A stretch of 7,267 nucleotides of DNA from Kiritimatiellia bacterium (GTDB lineage: Bacteria > Verrucomicrobiota > Kiritimatiellia > RFP12 > DVOR01): NCBI GenBank assembly GCA_017548245.1, contig JAFYMU010000201.1, positions 1 to 7,267 on the forward strand, read 5' to 3'. The notes below the pieces were generated by a model. The model was not told the DNA's origin. It made no database searches and saw nothing but the letters and a program-made list of their open reading frames with translations. Shown here piece after piece: positions 1 through 6,971 of this stretch. The position numbers and the translations under genes are program-made. The first letter of the stretch is position 1; every line of letters starts with the position of its first letter.

Positions 1-169
1 CATCAACCGGTTCGTCACCCAACATCGCACTCAATTGGGGTGCAACGGCGGCCGAGTCAATCGCGGCGTTGGCTCCAACGAGCCAAACAACCTTTGCCGA
101 AAGCGACGAGGTGAAGCCGAAAACAAAGAAAAGCAACAAACTTAAACAAGACGTTAAAGCGCGTTTCAT
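1..169 (-). CDS. Predicted exported protein, 5' part only (function unknown)
   Basis: An ATG at 169-167 opens a frame that runs without a stop to the left edge, giving 56 codons. The N-terminus looks like a Sec signal peptide: a short basic start (MKRA), then a hydrophobic core of roughly residues 9-19 rich in Leu and Phe, then a small-residue region ending TSSLSA with likely cleavage near Ala25. The mature part begins KVVWLVGANAAIDSAA; I do not recognise a family from so little. Cys8 lies too early and in the wrong context for a lipobox. A weak Shine-Dalgarno sequence, GGAAAG (179-184), sits 9 bases before the ATG. The frame is open upstream as far as the lysA stop, so a longer N-terminus from an in-frame GTG (214-212 or 255-253) is formally possible, but the ATG gives the better signal peptide. 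It lies 105 bases downstream of lysA on the same strand and may be cotranscribed. The secretory start is fairly sure; the function is unknown. Confidence 0.7.
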   Translation of the reverse strand, partial: MKRALTSCLSLLLFFVFGFTSSLSAKVVWLVGANAAIDSAAVAPQLSAMLGDEPVD

Positions 170-199
170 AAGGGGCGTCTTTCCGGTTGTGTGCTGAGC

Positions 200-248
200 C
201 CTGATCGTGATCACCTCCAAGATGAGGTGGAAGGTGTCACGGATCAGG
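200..248 (-). promoter_or_regulatory. Imperfect stem-loop with an embedded perfect Shine-Dalgarno sequence in the lysA-downstream gap
   Basis: The outer arms at 200-210 and 237-248 pair as 6 plus 5 base pairs with one bulged base (242). Nested inside is a 6-bp hairpin with arms 212-217 and 224-229 and a 6-base loop. On the minus strand positions 218-209 read GGAGGTGATC, fully complementary to the canonical 3' end of 16S rRNA, but no ATG, GTG or TTG follows at 5-10 bases. No T-run follows the structure on either strand, so it does not look like a Rho-independent terminator. It could be a leader element for the exported-protein gene, an RNA processing or stability site, or chance. The rest of the 170-274 gap shows nothing else I can support. 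Confidence 0.4.
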
Positions 249-274
249 TGGGGTATCCGCACGATGAACGTGAA

Positions 275-1549
275 TTAGAAGGTACGGAGCTGCTCGAAGT
301 CGAGCGTTGCGAAGAGATCGTCAATGGTTTCTGCACGGCGAATCTGCACCACAGAACCATCTTCGCGCAACAACAATTCCGCCGAACGGAGCTTGCCGTT
401 GTAGTTGAAGCCCATGGCGTGACCGTGCGCACCGGCGTCGTGGAGCACCACGAGGTCGCCCGGAACGATTTCAGGCAATTCACGCTGGATGGCGAACTTG
501 TCGTTGTTTTCGCAGAGCGAACCCGTGACGTCGTAGCAGCACGTGGCCGGCGCATCGGCCTTGCCCAACACGGTGATGTGGTGGTAAGAACCGTAGAGTG
601 CGGGGCGCATCAAGTTGGCCATGCAAGCATCAAGGCCCACGTAGTCGCGGTAGGTGTGCTTCAAGTGGCGCACGGTCGAGACGAGATAGCCGTAAGGGCC
701 AGTGATGCAACGGCCGCATTCCAAGTAAATCTTGAGTTCGGGATGGCCCTTGGCAATGAGGCGTTCCTCATAAGCCTGACGGATACCTTCGCCGACAATC
801 TCAAGGTTCACGGCGTCCTGGTCGGGACGGTAGGGGATACCAATGCCGCCACCGAGGTTGACGAATTCAAAGGTGATACCGAGCTCAGCCTGGAGTTCGA
901 TGATCAAATCGAAGAGGAGAATCGCGGTGTCAATGAAGTACTGCGGATTCAATTCGTTCGAAGCCACCATCGTGTGCAAACCGAAACGCTTGACGCCCTT
1001 GTCCTTGAGCATCTTGTAGCCTTCGAAGAGCTGTTCGCGGGTAAACCCGTACTTAGCTTCTTCGGGCTTACCGATGATGGCGTTGCCGCCCTTCAACGGA
1101 CCGGGGTTGTAACGGAAGCAGACGAGTTCGGGCAACTTACCGCAAGCCTTTTCCAAGAACGGAATGTGAGAGATGTCGTCCAAGTTGATGTTGGCGCCCA
1201 TCTCAGCGGCGTGCACAAATTCTTCTGCGGGCGTGTCGTTGGAGGTGAACATAATCGCTTCGCCATCCAAGCCCACCTGCTGCGAGAGCAACAATTCAGG
1301 CAAGGAGGAGCAGTCTGCACCAAAACCCTCATCCTTCAAGACGCGCATCAAGAAGGGGTTGGGGGCCGCCTTCACGGCGAAGTAGTTACGGAAGCCCTTA
1401 TTCCACGCGAAGGCCGCTTTCAAGCGACGGGCATTCGCACGAATACCCTTTTCATCGTAGAGGTGGAACGGCGTCGGCCAACGGGTTGCAATGTCGCGCA
1501 ATTGCGCTTCGGAGCAAGGCAATGTCTTCTGTGTCATAATTGGGCCCAT
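275..1549 (-). CDS. lysA: Diaminopimelate decarboxylase-type PLP enzyme (LysA)
   Basis: This 424-residue protein matches the fold-type III (alanine racemase-like) PLP decarboxylases and is the usual length for LysA, which decarboxylates meso-diaminopimelate to L-lysine in the cytoplasm. The PLP lysine is Lys60 in YFAVKAAPNP. Next come a His192 motif (GLHTMVASN), the glycine loop NLGGGIGIPY (231-240), the PLP-ring Glu277 in ECGR, the catalytic Cys346 in GSLCENNDKFA, and a C-terminal DAGAHGHAMGFNYN block with Tyr383. Several motifs deviate from enterobacterial LysA: HTMVASN for HIGSQ, ECGR for EPGR and AGAH for AGAY. From memory, LHxxxASN-type motifs also occur in clostridial LysA-like enzymes, so this is probably a known subfamily. 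The first ATG (1549) overlaps the rsfS stop as TAATG and has no Shine-Dalgarno sequence, which suggests translational coupling; a second in-frame ATG at 1537 is an alternative. Another group IV decarboxylase specificity is possible but less likely. Confidence 0.87.
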   Translation of the reverse strand: MGPIMTQKTLPCSEAQLRDIATRWPTPFHLYDEKGIRANARRLKAAFAWNKGFRNYFAVKAAPNPFLMRVLKDEGFGADCSSLPELLLSQQVGLDGEAIMFTSNDTPAEEFVHAAEMGANINLDDISHIPFLEKACGKLPELVCFRYNPGPLKGGNAIIGKPEEAKYGFTREQLFEGYKMLKDKGVKRFGLHTMVASNELNPQYFIDTAILLFDLIIELQAELGITFEFVNLGGGIGIPYRPDQDAVNLEIVGEGIRQAYEERLIAKGHPELKIYLECGRCITGPYGYLVSTVRHLKHTYRDYVGLDACMANLMRPALYGSYHHITVLGKADAPATCCYDVTGSLCENNDKFAIQRELPEIVPGDLVVLHDAGAHGHAMGFNYNGKLRSAELLLREDGSVVQIRRAETIDDLFATLDFEQLRTF

Positions 1550-1908
1550 TAGGGGTTGTTAGGGGTAAACGGGATTTCTTTAGCACCCTGCCAGAGCGCT
1601 TCGATATCGTAGTATTCGCGAGCTTCTGGCGCAAAGATGTGGGTCACCACCGTGAATGCGTCCAACAAGACCCAGCCGCTGTCCGATTCGCCAGACAAAC
1701 GGTAACGCGTGTCATTGTCTGCCTTCAAGTAGGACTGAGCTGCCTTCTGCAAGGCCTTCAAGTGAGGTGCAGAGGTGCCCGAGGCGACGACGCAAATGTC
1801 GGTGACGGTGGAAATGCCACGCACATCCAAAATACGGATGTCTTCAGCCTGTTTGTCATACAACGCCTGAGCGATGCCTAACGCAAGTGCTTCGTTGGTT
1901 GGTGTCAT
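1549..1908 (-). CDS. rsfS: Ribosomal silencing factor RsfS (DUF143 / Iojap family)
   Basis: This 119-residue protein has the length and conserved blocks of RsfS, which binds ribosomal protein uL14 on the 50S subunit and blocks subunit joining when nutrients are short. Visible family motifs are TDICVVASGTSAPHLKAL (residues 36-53), SGWVLLDAFTVVTHIF (77-92) and REYYDIEALW (97-106). The pattern of Asp37, the GTS loop, the WxLLD strand, His90 and the terminal LW is diagnostic. The start is backed by a strong Shine-Dalgarno sequence, AAGGAGA, 9 bases upstream. It follows nadD by 18 bases, the classic nadD-rsfS pairing of many bacteria, and its TAA stop shares one base with the lysA ATG. The short tail after LW is not conserved in the family. 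No oddities were seen. Confidence 0.95.
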   Translation of the reverse strand: MTPTNEALALGIAQALYDKQAEDIRILDVRGISTVTDICVVASGTSAPHLKALQKAAQSYLKADNDTRYRLSGESDSGWVLLDAFTVVTHIFAPEAREYYDIEALWQGAKEIPFTPNNP

Positions 1909-1917
1909 GGGATAGTA

Positions 1918-1924
1918 TCTCCTT
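1918..1924 (-). promoter_or_regulatory. Ribosome binding site of rsfS
   Basis: The minus strand reads AAGGAGA, 9 bases before the rsfS ATG (1908-1906). It is the strongest conventionally placed Shine-Dalgarno sequence in the window, in the short gap after the nadD stop, and it fixes the rsfS start. Confidence 0.75.
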
Positions 1925-1926
1925 CT

Positions 1927-2505
1927 TTATAAATAGAGGTGGTGATCCCGAAGGTAGCGTGCTTCTAAATCACCCATAGCATACCGAATTGGTTGCTGGT
2001 TCGCAACTGCTTCTCTGATCGTGGTGCTGGAAAGATCCACCATCGGGCCCTTTAAACGATGTGCCAGCAACCGGGGCGAAAAGCAAGTTTCGGGGGGCTC
2101 GACACCCGGTCGGTCAAAGACAATAAATTCACAACAGTCCAGCAGCGCCTCTGCTTGGTACCATCTAGGGAAGGAACAAACCGAGTCCATTCCCATGATG
2201 AACCAAAACCGCGACTGGGGTTCTTCCGCACGAAGCCGAGTCAGCGTATCAAAGGTGTAGGTTTTGCCACCTCGCAGGACCTCGCGACAGTCCAACGTAA
2301 AGTGCGGCGCGTTGGCTAAGGCCAAACGTAACATCGCGCAGCGATCCTTCGCGGGCGTCGGTTGGTGTTCCTTTAAGGCTTGTTGTGAACATGGCATAAA
2401 GCGGACTTCATCGAGGGAGAAGGTCGTCAATGCCGCTTGGGCAAGCGCCAAATGCCCAGCGTGAACTGGGTCAAATGAGCCTCCTAAGATGCCGACATTG
2501 CGCAT
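1927..2505 (-). CDS. nadD: Nicotinate-nucleotide adenylyltransferase NadD
   Basis: This 192-residue cytoplasmic enzyme joins nicotinate mononucleotide and ATP to form nicotinate adenine dinucleotide and pyrophosphate, the penultimate step of NAD synthesis. The nucleotidyltransferase signature GGSFDPVHAGH lies at residues 8-18 and includes the paired His residues of the HxGH site. The FIMGMDS motif is at 102-108, followed by the conserved FPRWY, and the SSTTIRE motif of the adenylyl-binding site is at 159-165. The length is normal for NadD. The frame is open further upstream, to 2619, but that extension overlaps the preceding gene and has no family similarity. The ATG at 2505 places GGSFDP at the expected distance and has AAAGGGA 8 bases upstream. 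It sits 25 bases after the RodZ-like gene and 18 bases before rsfS, which supports cotranscription. Confidence 0.96.
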   Translation of the reverse strand: MRNVGILGGSFDPVHAGHLALAQAALTTFSLDEVRFMPCSQQALKEHQPTPAKDRCAMLRLALANAPHFTLDCREVLRGGKTYTFDTLTRLRAEEPQSRFWFIMGMDSVCSFPRWYQAEALLDCCEFIVFDRPGVEPPETCFSPRLLAHRLKGPMVDLSSTTIREAVANQQPIRYAMGDLEARYLRDHHLYL

Positions 2506-2513
2506 AGTGAAAG

Positions 2514-2520
2514 TCCCTTT
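2514..2520 (-). promoter_or_regulatory. Ribosome binding site that decides the nadD start
   Basis: The minus strand reads AAAGGGA with an 8-base spacer to the ATG at 2505-2503. It supports the short nadD over the open extension to 2619, which would run into the end of the RodZ-like gene. Confidence 0.6.
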
Positions 2521-2530
2521 AACGGAAGAA

Positions 2531-3640
2531 TTATTCAAAGAACGCTTCAGGCGGCGTTGCCACCGGACGCGGTTTGAATTCACCCTGAGGTGCCAAACCA
2601 TATTCGGTCGAGGCAGCATCAGAGATGCGGAAGATGTAACGGAAGAGCAGAATCACGCCCGTCAAACCGACCAGAATCGCAAAGACCAAGATGGCCTGGT
2701 GATACATGCGCGGTGTGCCGTAGTGACCTTCATCTCCATGTAAACGTTCAACACGCGGACGCGTTGCACGATTAACGATATTTGAGCAACCTTCTGCAAT
2801 GTTGTTGCAGATGGTTTTGACCGCTTCCTTCGGTTGCTCATGTTGAACAGCAGGCGTCGGCTCACGCATCGGAGCAGGTTCGGGCTTGATGGGCGTGGGC
2901 TTAGCAGGTTCATGCGGGCCGAAGATGCGACGGTTCTGGCCGCCTTGGCCCAATTCATCCGAACGGTCCACGCGCGGCACGATGGTGCGTTCGCGTTTGG
3001 TCTGTTCAAAGGTGCGACTGAAGATGGCGCGATGCGGATGGGTGGGCGGGGGCAAGGTGCGCGGTTCGGGCGCAATCTTGCTCTCGGGCAACGTGTCACC
3101 CGCTAAGGTGAACGACGATGCCGAATCTGGTGCCGATTCGGGTTCGGCCGGTGTTGCAGCAAAGAGGTCCGGTTCGGGTTCGGGAACACCCTTGGTTGCG
3201 CTCGCAGGGGCGACCTCTGGCTTAGGAACAGAGGTGAAGGTGGCTTCTGCGGGTTCGACCAACTTGCGACTGGTAATTGGCGCAGGGATTTCCGGAATGG
3301 GTTCGCGCGGCGGCAACGTGCGGTGTGCACCCGTGTGGATGGGTTCCAACGGACGTGCGGGCGGCCCCTTGACGTCAGGGTGGGTCACGGTACGCGAACG
3401 GTTGGTTTCGCCTGCGATTTGATAGCTGTAATCCTCCACAAGGGGATCGGCATCAATGCCCAAGAGTTTGGCATACAAGCGAATGTGACCGCGCACATAG
3501 ATGGGGGCGGGAAGCTTCTTAAAGCTCTCCGATTCCATCGCGTCAATGTTGCGCACCATGAGGTGGGTACGTTCGGAGACGTACTCCTTGGTCCAACCCA
3601 ATTCCAGACGTTTTTGTTTTAGAATTTCACCAAAAGCCAT
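2531..3640 (-). CDS. RodZ-like membrane-anchored helix-turn-helix protein
   Basis: The 369-residue product starts with a RodZ-type helix-turn-helix domain (about residues 1-75): GEILKQKRLELGWTKEYVSE, then the hallmark APIYVRGHIRLYAKLLGID (45-63). In RodZ this cytoplasmic domain binds the actin homologue MreB and helps set cell shape. A linker of roughly 240 residues follows, rich in Pro, Glu and Ala and probably disordered. One membrane segment lies at about 316-337 (AILVFAILVGLTGVILLFRY), then a tail of about 32 residues rich in Pro. The beta-rich C-terminal periplasmic domain (DUF4115) usual in RodZ is absent, so it is RodZ-like rather than a full orthologue. The start has AAAGAGG 6 bases upstream (3647-3653). 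It lies 34 bases after ftsK and 25 before nadD. A role in shape or division is inferred from the domain and the neighbours; a membrane-bound regulator is the alternative. Confidence 0.85.
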   Translation of the reverse strand: MAFGEILKQKRLELGWTKEYVSERTHLMVRNIDAMESESFKKLPAPIYVRGHIRLYAKLLGIDADPLVEDYSYQIAGETNRSRTVTHPDVKGPPARPLEPIHTGAHRTLPPREPIPEIPAPITSRKLVEPAEATFTSVPKPEVAPASATKGVPEPEPDLFAATPAEPESAPDSASSFTLAGDTLPESKIAPEPRTLPPPTHPHRAIFSRTFEQTKRERTIVPRVDRSDELGQGGQNRRIFGPHEPAKPTPIKPEPAPMREPTPAVQHEQPKEAVKTICNNIAEGCSNIVNRATRPRVERLHGDEGHYGTPRMYHQAILVFAILVGLTGVILLFRYIFRISDAASTEYGLAPQGEFKPRPVATPPEAFFE

Positions 3641-3656
3641 AACGAACCTCTTTCGG

Positions 3657-3679
3657 ATTAACTAAAAGTGACGGTTAAT
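3657..3679. repeat. Short AT-rich inverted repeat at the ftsK stop
   Basis: ATTAAC (3657-3662) and GTTAAT (3674-3679) are perfect inverted 6-base arms with an 11-base spacer. The second arm overlaps the ftsK TAA stop, and the first lies just upstream of the RodZ-like gene's ribosome binding site. It could form a weak hairpin between the two genes, but it is short, AT-rich and not followed by a T-run; chance is likely. Confidence 0.25.
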
Positions 3680-6563
3680 AATTGGACGGGCGTGTGATTT
3701 CGGGCAGATCTAACGAAGCCGGATCGAAGTCGCCTAAGCTAAAGTCATCGATGCCTTCAGTCGTTGGGTCTGTCACACTGGTTTCCCCCTCGTCAACATA
3801 AGCTGTCGCGGGTTCAACATCGTCAATCATGGGGTCAAAAGTCACGGGCTCCGCATCAGGCGCGTCGGTACGCGTGTCAAAGGCTGCGGCTTCGCCATCG
3901 GTGCCCGCCATCTGTTGACGTTCTTCTGCGTTCAAGTCCACCAAAATTTCACGTGTGCCACCCTTGGTCATCGGACCAATAATGCCGCGTTCTTCCAACA
4001 TATCGGTGATGCGTCCAGCCTTCGTGTAACCAATACTAAAGCGACGCTGCATCGTGGAGGTGGAGAAACGGCCAGTGCGGCGAATCAATTCCAATGCACG
4101 CTGGTAGTAACCTTCATCGGAGGTGTCGTCAGGCGAACCCGGTTCCACCGGCATGGGTTCTTCCTTCGGGGCCGTCACAAGACCATCCAAGAGCGATTCC
4201 ACACTGCGCGTGGCCTTCTCTTCAGGGATGCGGTCCATGGTGCCCACCAAGACATGGTCAAAGGCTGGTGCCGCCTGGTTGCGAATGAAGTTACAAATGT
4301 CGTCAATGGCTTCGTTGGTGACCCATGCGGCCTGCGAACGAACCGTGGGCTTGCCGGCGCGGCCGAGCAACATATCACCCTTACCGATGAGGTTTTCTGC
4401 ACCCGATTCGTCCAAGATGGTACGCGAGTCGTTGGCCTGAGCCACGCGCAACGCGACACGGCCAGGGATGTTGGACTTAATCGTACCTGTAATAATATCG
4501 GTGGTCGGACGCTGCGTTGCGATAATCAAATGGATACCTGCGGCACGCGCCTTTGCTGTCAAGGCAGCAATCGGCGTTTCAATCTCGGCGCGCACGGCAT
4601 TATCATTCATCAAGTCGGCCAATTCGTCAATAATCAAGACAATGAAGGGCAACTTCTGAATGGGATTGTCACGATGCTGAACGGGATTGTCGACGCGCTG
4701 GTTGTATTCGCCAATGTTACGCACACTGTAACGTTGCAACAATTCGTAACGGCGTTCCATCTCCATGCGTGCCCAACGCAAGGTGAACATCACCTTCTTG
4801 GGTTCCACCACCACAGGGTTGAGCAAGTGGGGGAGGTTGTCGTAGGAGGTGAATTCCACGCGCTTGGGGTCCACCATCAAGAGACGCAAACGATCAGGCT
4901 TACGGCACATCAACAAACCGATGAGCATGTCGTTCACCGCCACCGACTTACCCGAACCCGTGCCACCGGCCACAAGCAAGTGAGGCATTTCGGCCAAGTC
5001 TACAATCAAATCGCCACCTGTGGCCAATTTACCCAAGGCCAAGGGCAGTTCCATCTTGCGTTCGGCTTCCTTCCAAGCATCGCCTTCAAGGATTTCACGC
5101 AAGGTCACCGACTGACGAATCGTATTGGGCACTTCAATACCCACCACATCACGGCCCGGAATCGGGGCCTGAATACGAATCGATTCGGCGCGCAAGTTCA
5201 TCAAGAGGTTACGGCGTGTACCTTCGAACTTCTTCAAGTCCACATTGTCATCAGGACGAATTTCGAACTGGGTCAACACGGGGCCGCGCTTGTAGTTCAC
5301 CACCTTGGCGCCAATGCGGAACTGTTGGAAGACGTTTTCAATGGCCGCAATCGCATCATGGATGTCGCTTGCGTCATTCTTACGCGGCGGGACTTCGCCC
5401 AAAAGGTCAATCGGCGGCAAACCGTAATCTGGCACTTCGTCCTGGAGTTCGGTGTTGTCATGGGCCGCAGGAACGGGAGCTGTAATCGACTTTTCAGGCG
5501 ACACAGGCTTCAAAATCGGCGCATCTTCACTGCTCAACGCGAAGGGCGTGGGTTCGGCTGGCGGAGGCGGTGTACGCTTGGCGCGCGTCTTGGGTTCGGG
5601 CTTAACGTTGACCTTCACCTCTGCTTCAGGTTCGGCTTCGGCCTTTACTTCAGGCTGCGGACGTTCAAAGAGGGGGGCGGCTTGCTGGGGCTGTGCAGGC
5701 GGTACCCACGACTGACTGTTCAATTGCGAACGGCGCTTGAGAATTTCGGTTGCCGTGGGCACCTCTTCTTCGACTGCTTCGGGTTCGGCATCGCCACGAT
5801 TGAAGAGGCGAGCAAAGAGCCCCTTGGGTTGGGCTTCAACGACCTGTGCGCGGTCACGCGCCTTGGCTTGTTCGGTCAACGCCTCCACGCCAGGGGCGAG
5901 TGTCTCCACCGGAGGCGGCGTCACCAAACGTGTGAGCAAGAAGACGACATTCTTGATGCCGATAATGAGGAGGGTAAAGGTGAGAATGAGCGACCACAAG
6001 AGAAGGTGCAAGCCGAGCGAACCAATCAGCGGACGCAAGAAGGTGGTCACAACCAATTGGCCAATCGCGCCACCGGCGTTCGGCAAGAGGTTGAGGGTGG
6101 TGAGAAGGGGAATCGCTTGGCCATCATCGCCGCCAATGGTTTGGAAGAGACAGGCTAAGGAACAGTAGAGGAGGATCATCCACACGACGCGCAAACGGAA
6201 GGCCGTAGTCTTTCCGTACAGCATCATGGCGCTCGCCAAAACGAGGAGGGGAATGGCGAAATAACGGTAGGCTAAGCCCGCAAAACCATAACCAAAGAAG
6301 GTTAACCACGCGCCCAACGAACCGATTCGGTTGACGGGTAAGTGATTGTTGTCTGCCGAGGGCGGATTGCTCAGCCAGCTAATATCATGCCAATCGTAAG
6401 AGGTAAGGGCAAGAAAGAGAATCACGGCAATCCCCAACACGATGCAGCCCTTCAGGCGGCGTCGGGTGAGATTGACAGTGGTTTGCACGCCGGAATCATC
6501 GGCGAATGCATTGGGTCTCGGATTTGGCGCGGTGGGTTTGCGGGGCATATCCAGTTTATTCAC
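3675..6563 (-). CDS. ftsK: DNA translocase FtsK
   Basis: This 962-residue septal DNA pump moves chromosome ends through the closing division septum and, in well-studied species, activates XerCD at dif. The N-terminus is an FtsK_4TM membrane domain with hydrophobic segments at about 38-54, 82-115, 125-143 and 176-212. A low-complexity Pro/Glu/Lys linker spans about 213-370. The alpha/beta motor follows, with Walker A GGTGSGKS (533-540), Walker B LIIDELAD (643-650) and IATQRP (681-686). The winged-helix gamma domain, which reads polar DNA motifs, lies at about 819-876 (QRRFSIGYTKAGR). An acidic tail of about 86 residues follows; FtsK usually ends near gamma. The chosen start is GTG at 6563, overlapping the exbD-like stop by 8 bases; ATG at 6548 (residue 6) is an equally plausible start. 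Neither has a strong Shine-Dalgarno sequence, so coupling to the upstream gene is likely. The family assignment is very secure. Confidence 0.97.
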   Translation of the reverse strand: MNKLDMPRKPTAPNPRPNAFADDSGVQTTVNLTRRRLKGCIVLGIAVILFLALTSYDWHDISWLSNPPSADNNHLPVNRIGSLGAWLTFFGYGFAGLAYRYFAIPLLVLASAMMLYGKTTAFRLRVVWMILLYCSLACLFQTIGGDDGQAIPLLTTLNLLPNAGGAIGQLVVTTFLRPLIGSLGLHLLLWSLILTFTLLIIGIKNVVFLLTRLVTPPPVETLAPGVEALTEQAKARDRAQVVEAQPKGLFARLFNRGDAEPEAVEEEVPTATEILKRRSQLNSQSWVPPAQPQQAAPLFERPQPEVKAEAEPEAEVKVNVKPEPKTRAKRTPPPPAEPTPFALSSEDAPILKPVSPEKSITAPVPAAHDNTELQDEVPDYGLPPIDLLGEVPPRKNDASDIHDAIAAIENVFQQFRIGAKVVNYKRGPVLTQFEIRPDDNVDLKKFEGTRRNLLMNLRAESIRIQAPIPGRDVVGIEVPNTIRQSVTLREILEGDAWKEAERKMELPLALGKLATGGDLIVDLAEMPHLLVAGGTGSGKSVAVNDMLIGLLMCRKPDRLRLLMVDPKRVEFTSYDNLPHLLNPVVVEPKKVMFTLRWARMEMERRYELLQRYSVRNIGEYNQRVDNPVQHRDNPIQKLPFIVLIIDELADLMNDNAVRAEIETPIAALTAKARAAGIHLIIATQRPTTDIITGTIKSNIPGRVALRVAQANDSRTILDESGAENLIGKGDMLLGRAGKPTVRSQAAWVTNEAIDDICNFIRNQAAPAFDHVLVGTMDRIPEEKATRSVESLLDGLVTAPKEEPMPVEPGSPDDTSDEGYYQRALELIRRTGRFSTSTMQRRFSIGYTKAGRITDMLEERGIIGPMTKGGTREILVDLNAEERQQMAGTDGEAAAFDTRTDAPDAEPVTFDPMIDDVEPATAYVDEGETSVTDPTTEGIDDFSLGDFDPASLDLPEITRPSNY

Positions 6564-6969
6564 TCTCTGTTACGAGCGAAAACTTCATCAGTTTGGCTCG
6601 ACGTAAAATTTTGATGACATCCATGATGCGGCCATAGGCCTGGGCTTCATCGCCACGAATGTGGGCGGCAACATCTTTGTTCGCCGCAACGGCTTGCATC
6701 GCTTTCTCAAGCAACTCCTCATCAGTGACGGGATCTTTGCCAACGTAGAGTTTGCCTTCCACAATGCTCACGGCAAAGGGTTCGTTATTCGGCAACGGGT
6801 CACCCGAGGCCTTGGGGAGCTGCATCGTAATCCCGCTTTGGAGAGCCGGGAAGGTGATGATGAAGGCGATGAGCAAGAGGAACGTCATGTCCAGAATCGG
6901 CGTCATGTTAATTTCGCCGTTGACTTGACGCGGTTTGCGTTTTCTGCGAGAAAGCCGATGACGCAACAT
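6556..6969 (-). CDS. ExbD/TolR-family biopolymer transport protein
   Basis: This 137-residue inner-membrane protein has the ExbD/TolR layout: a basic cytoplasmic N-terminus (RRKRKPR), one membrane helix at about 25-43, and a periplasmic domain (about 44-137). The helix carries the proton-conducting Asp27 in the hallmark INMTPILDMTFLLL. These proteins form a proton-driven motor with ExbB/TolQ that powers TonB-dependent uptake or Tol-Pal envelope constriction. The sequence alone does not separate ExbD from TolR, and no TonB, TolA, TolB or Pal gene lies in the window; the adjoining ftsK leans slightly toward a Tol-like division role. A ribosome binding site GAGGAA (6978-6983) sits 8 bases before the ATG, inside the end of the ExbB/TolQ gene, from which it is separated by 2 bases. 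Its stop overlaps the ftsK GTG start. Confidence 0.93.
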   Translation of the reverse strand: MLRHRLSRRKRKPRQVNGEINMTPILDMTFLLLIAFIITFPALQSGITMQLPKASGDPLPNNEPFAVSIVEGKLYVGKDPVTDEELLEKAMQAVAANKDVAAHIRGDEAQAYGRIMDVIKILRRAKLMKFSLVTESE

Positions 6970-6971
6970 GC

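Noticed and set aside
200..248. Rho-independent terminator after lysA
   Set aside because: The stem is good but no T-run follows it on either strand, so it is reported as a structured element and not as a terminator.
191..1552. A 453-codon open frame on the plus strand opposite lysA
   Set aside because: It mirrors lysA almost end to end, has no recognisable motifs and no convincing ribosome binding site; it is a shadow of the lysA codon pattern.
2506..2619. Upstream extension of nadD by 38 residues
   Set aside because: The extension overlaps the end of the RodZ-like gene, lacks family similarity, and a good ribosome binding site precedes the ATG at 2505.
2662..3422. Several overlapping frames on both strands across the RodZ-like linker
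   Set aside because: They are low-complexity Pro/Arg/Ser- or Gly-rich translations of the linker's repetitive codons in other frames; the helix-turn-helix and membrane helix confirm the chosen frame.
5500..5760. Tandem repeat in the ftsK linker
   Set aside because: The recurring Glu-Pro/Lys-Val and Pro-rich codons are compositional; no repeat unit of constant length could be seen.
3915..6158. A 747-codon open frame on the plus strand opposite ftsK
   Set aside because: It is wholly antisense to an unmistakable ftsK with intact Walker motifs. Its product is rich in His, Arg, Gln and Gly with no recognisable domain. Long antisense frames arise from codon bias when the true gene seldom uses codons whose complement is a stop.
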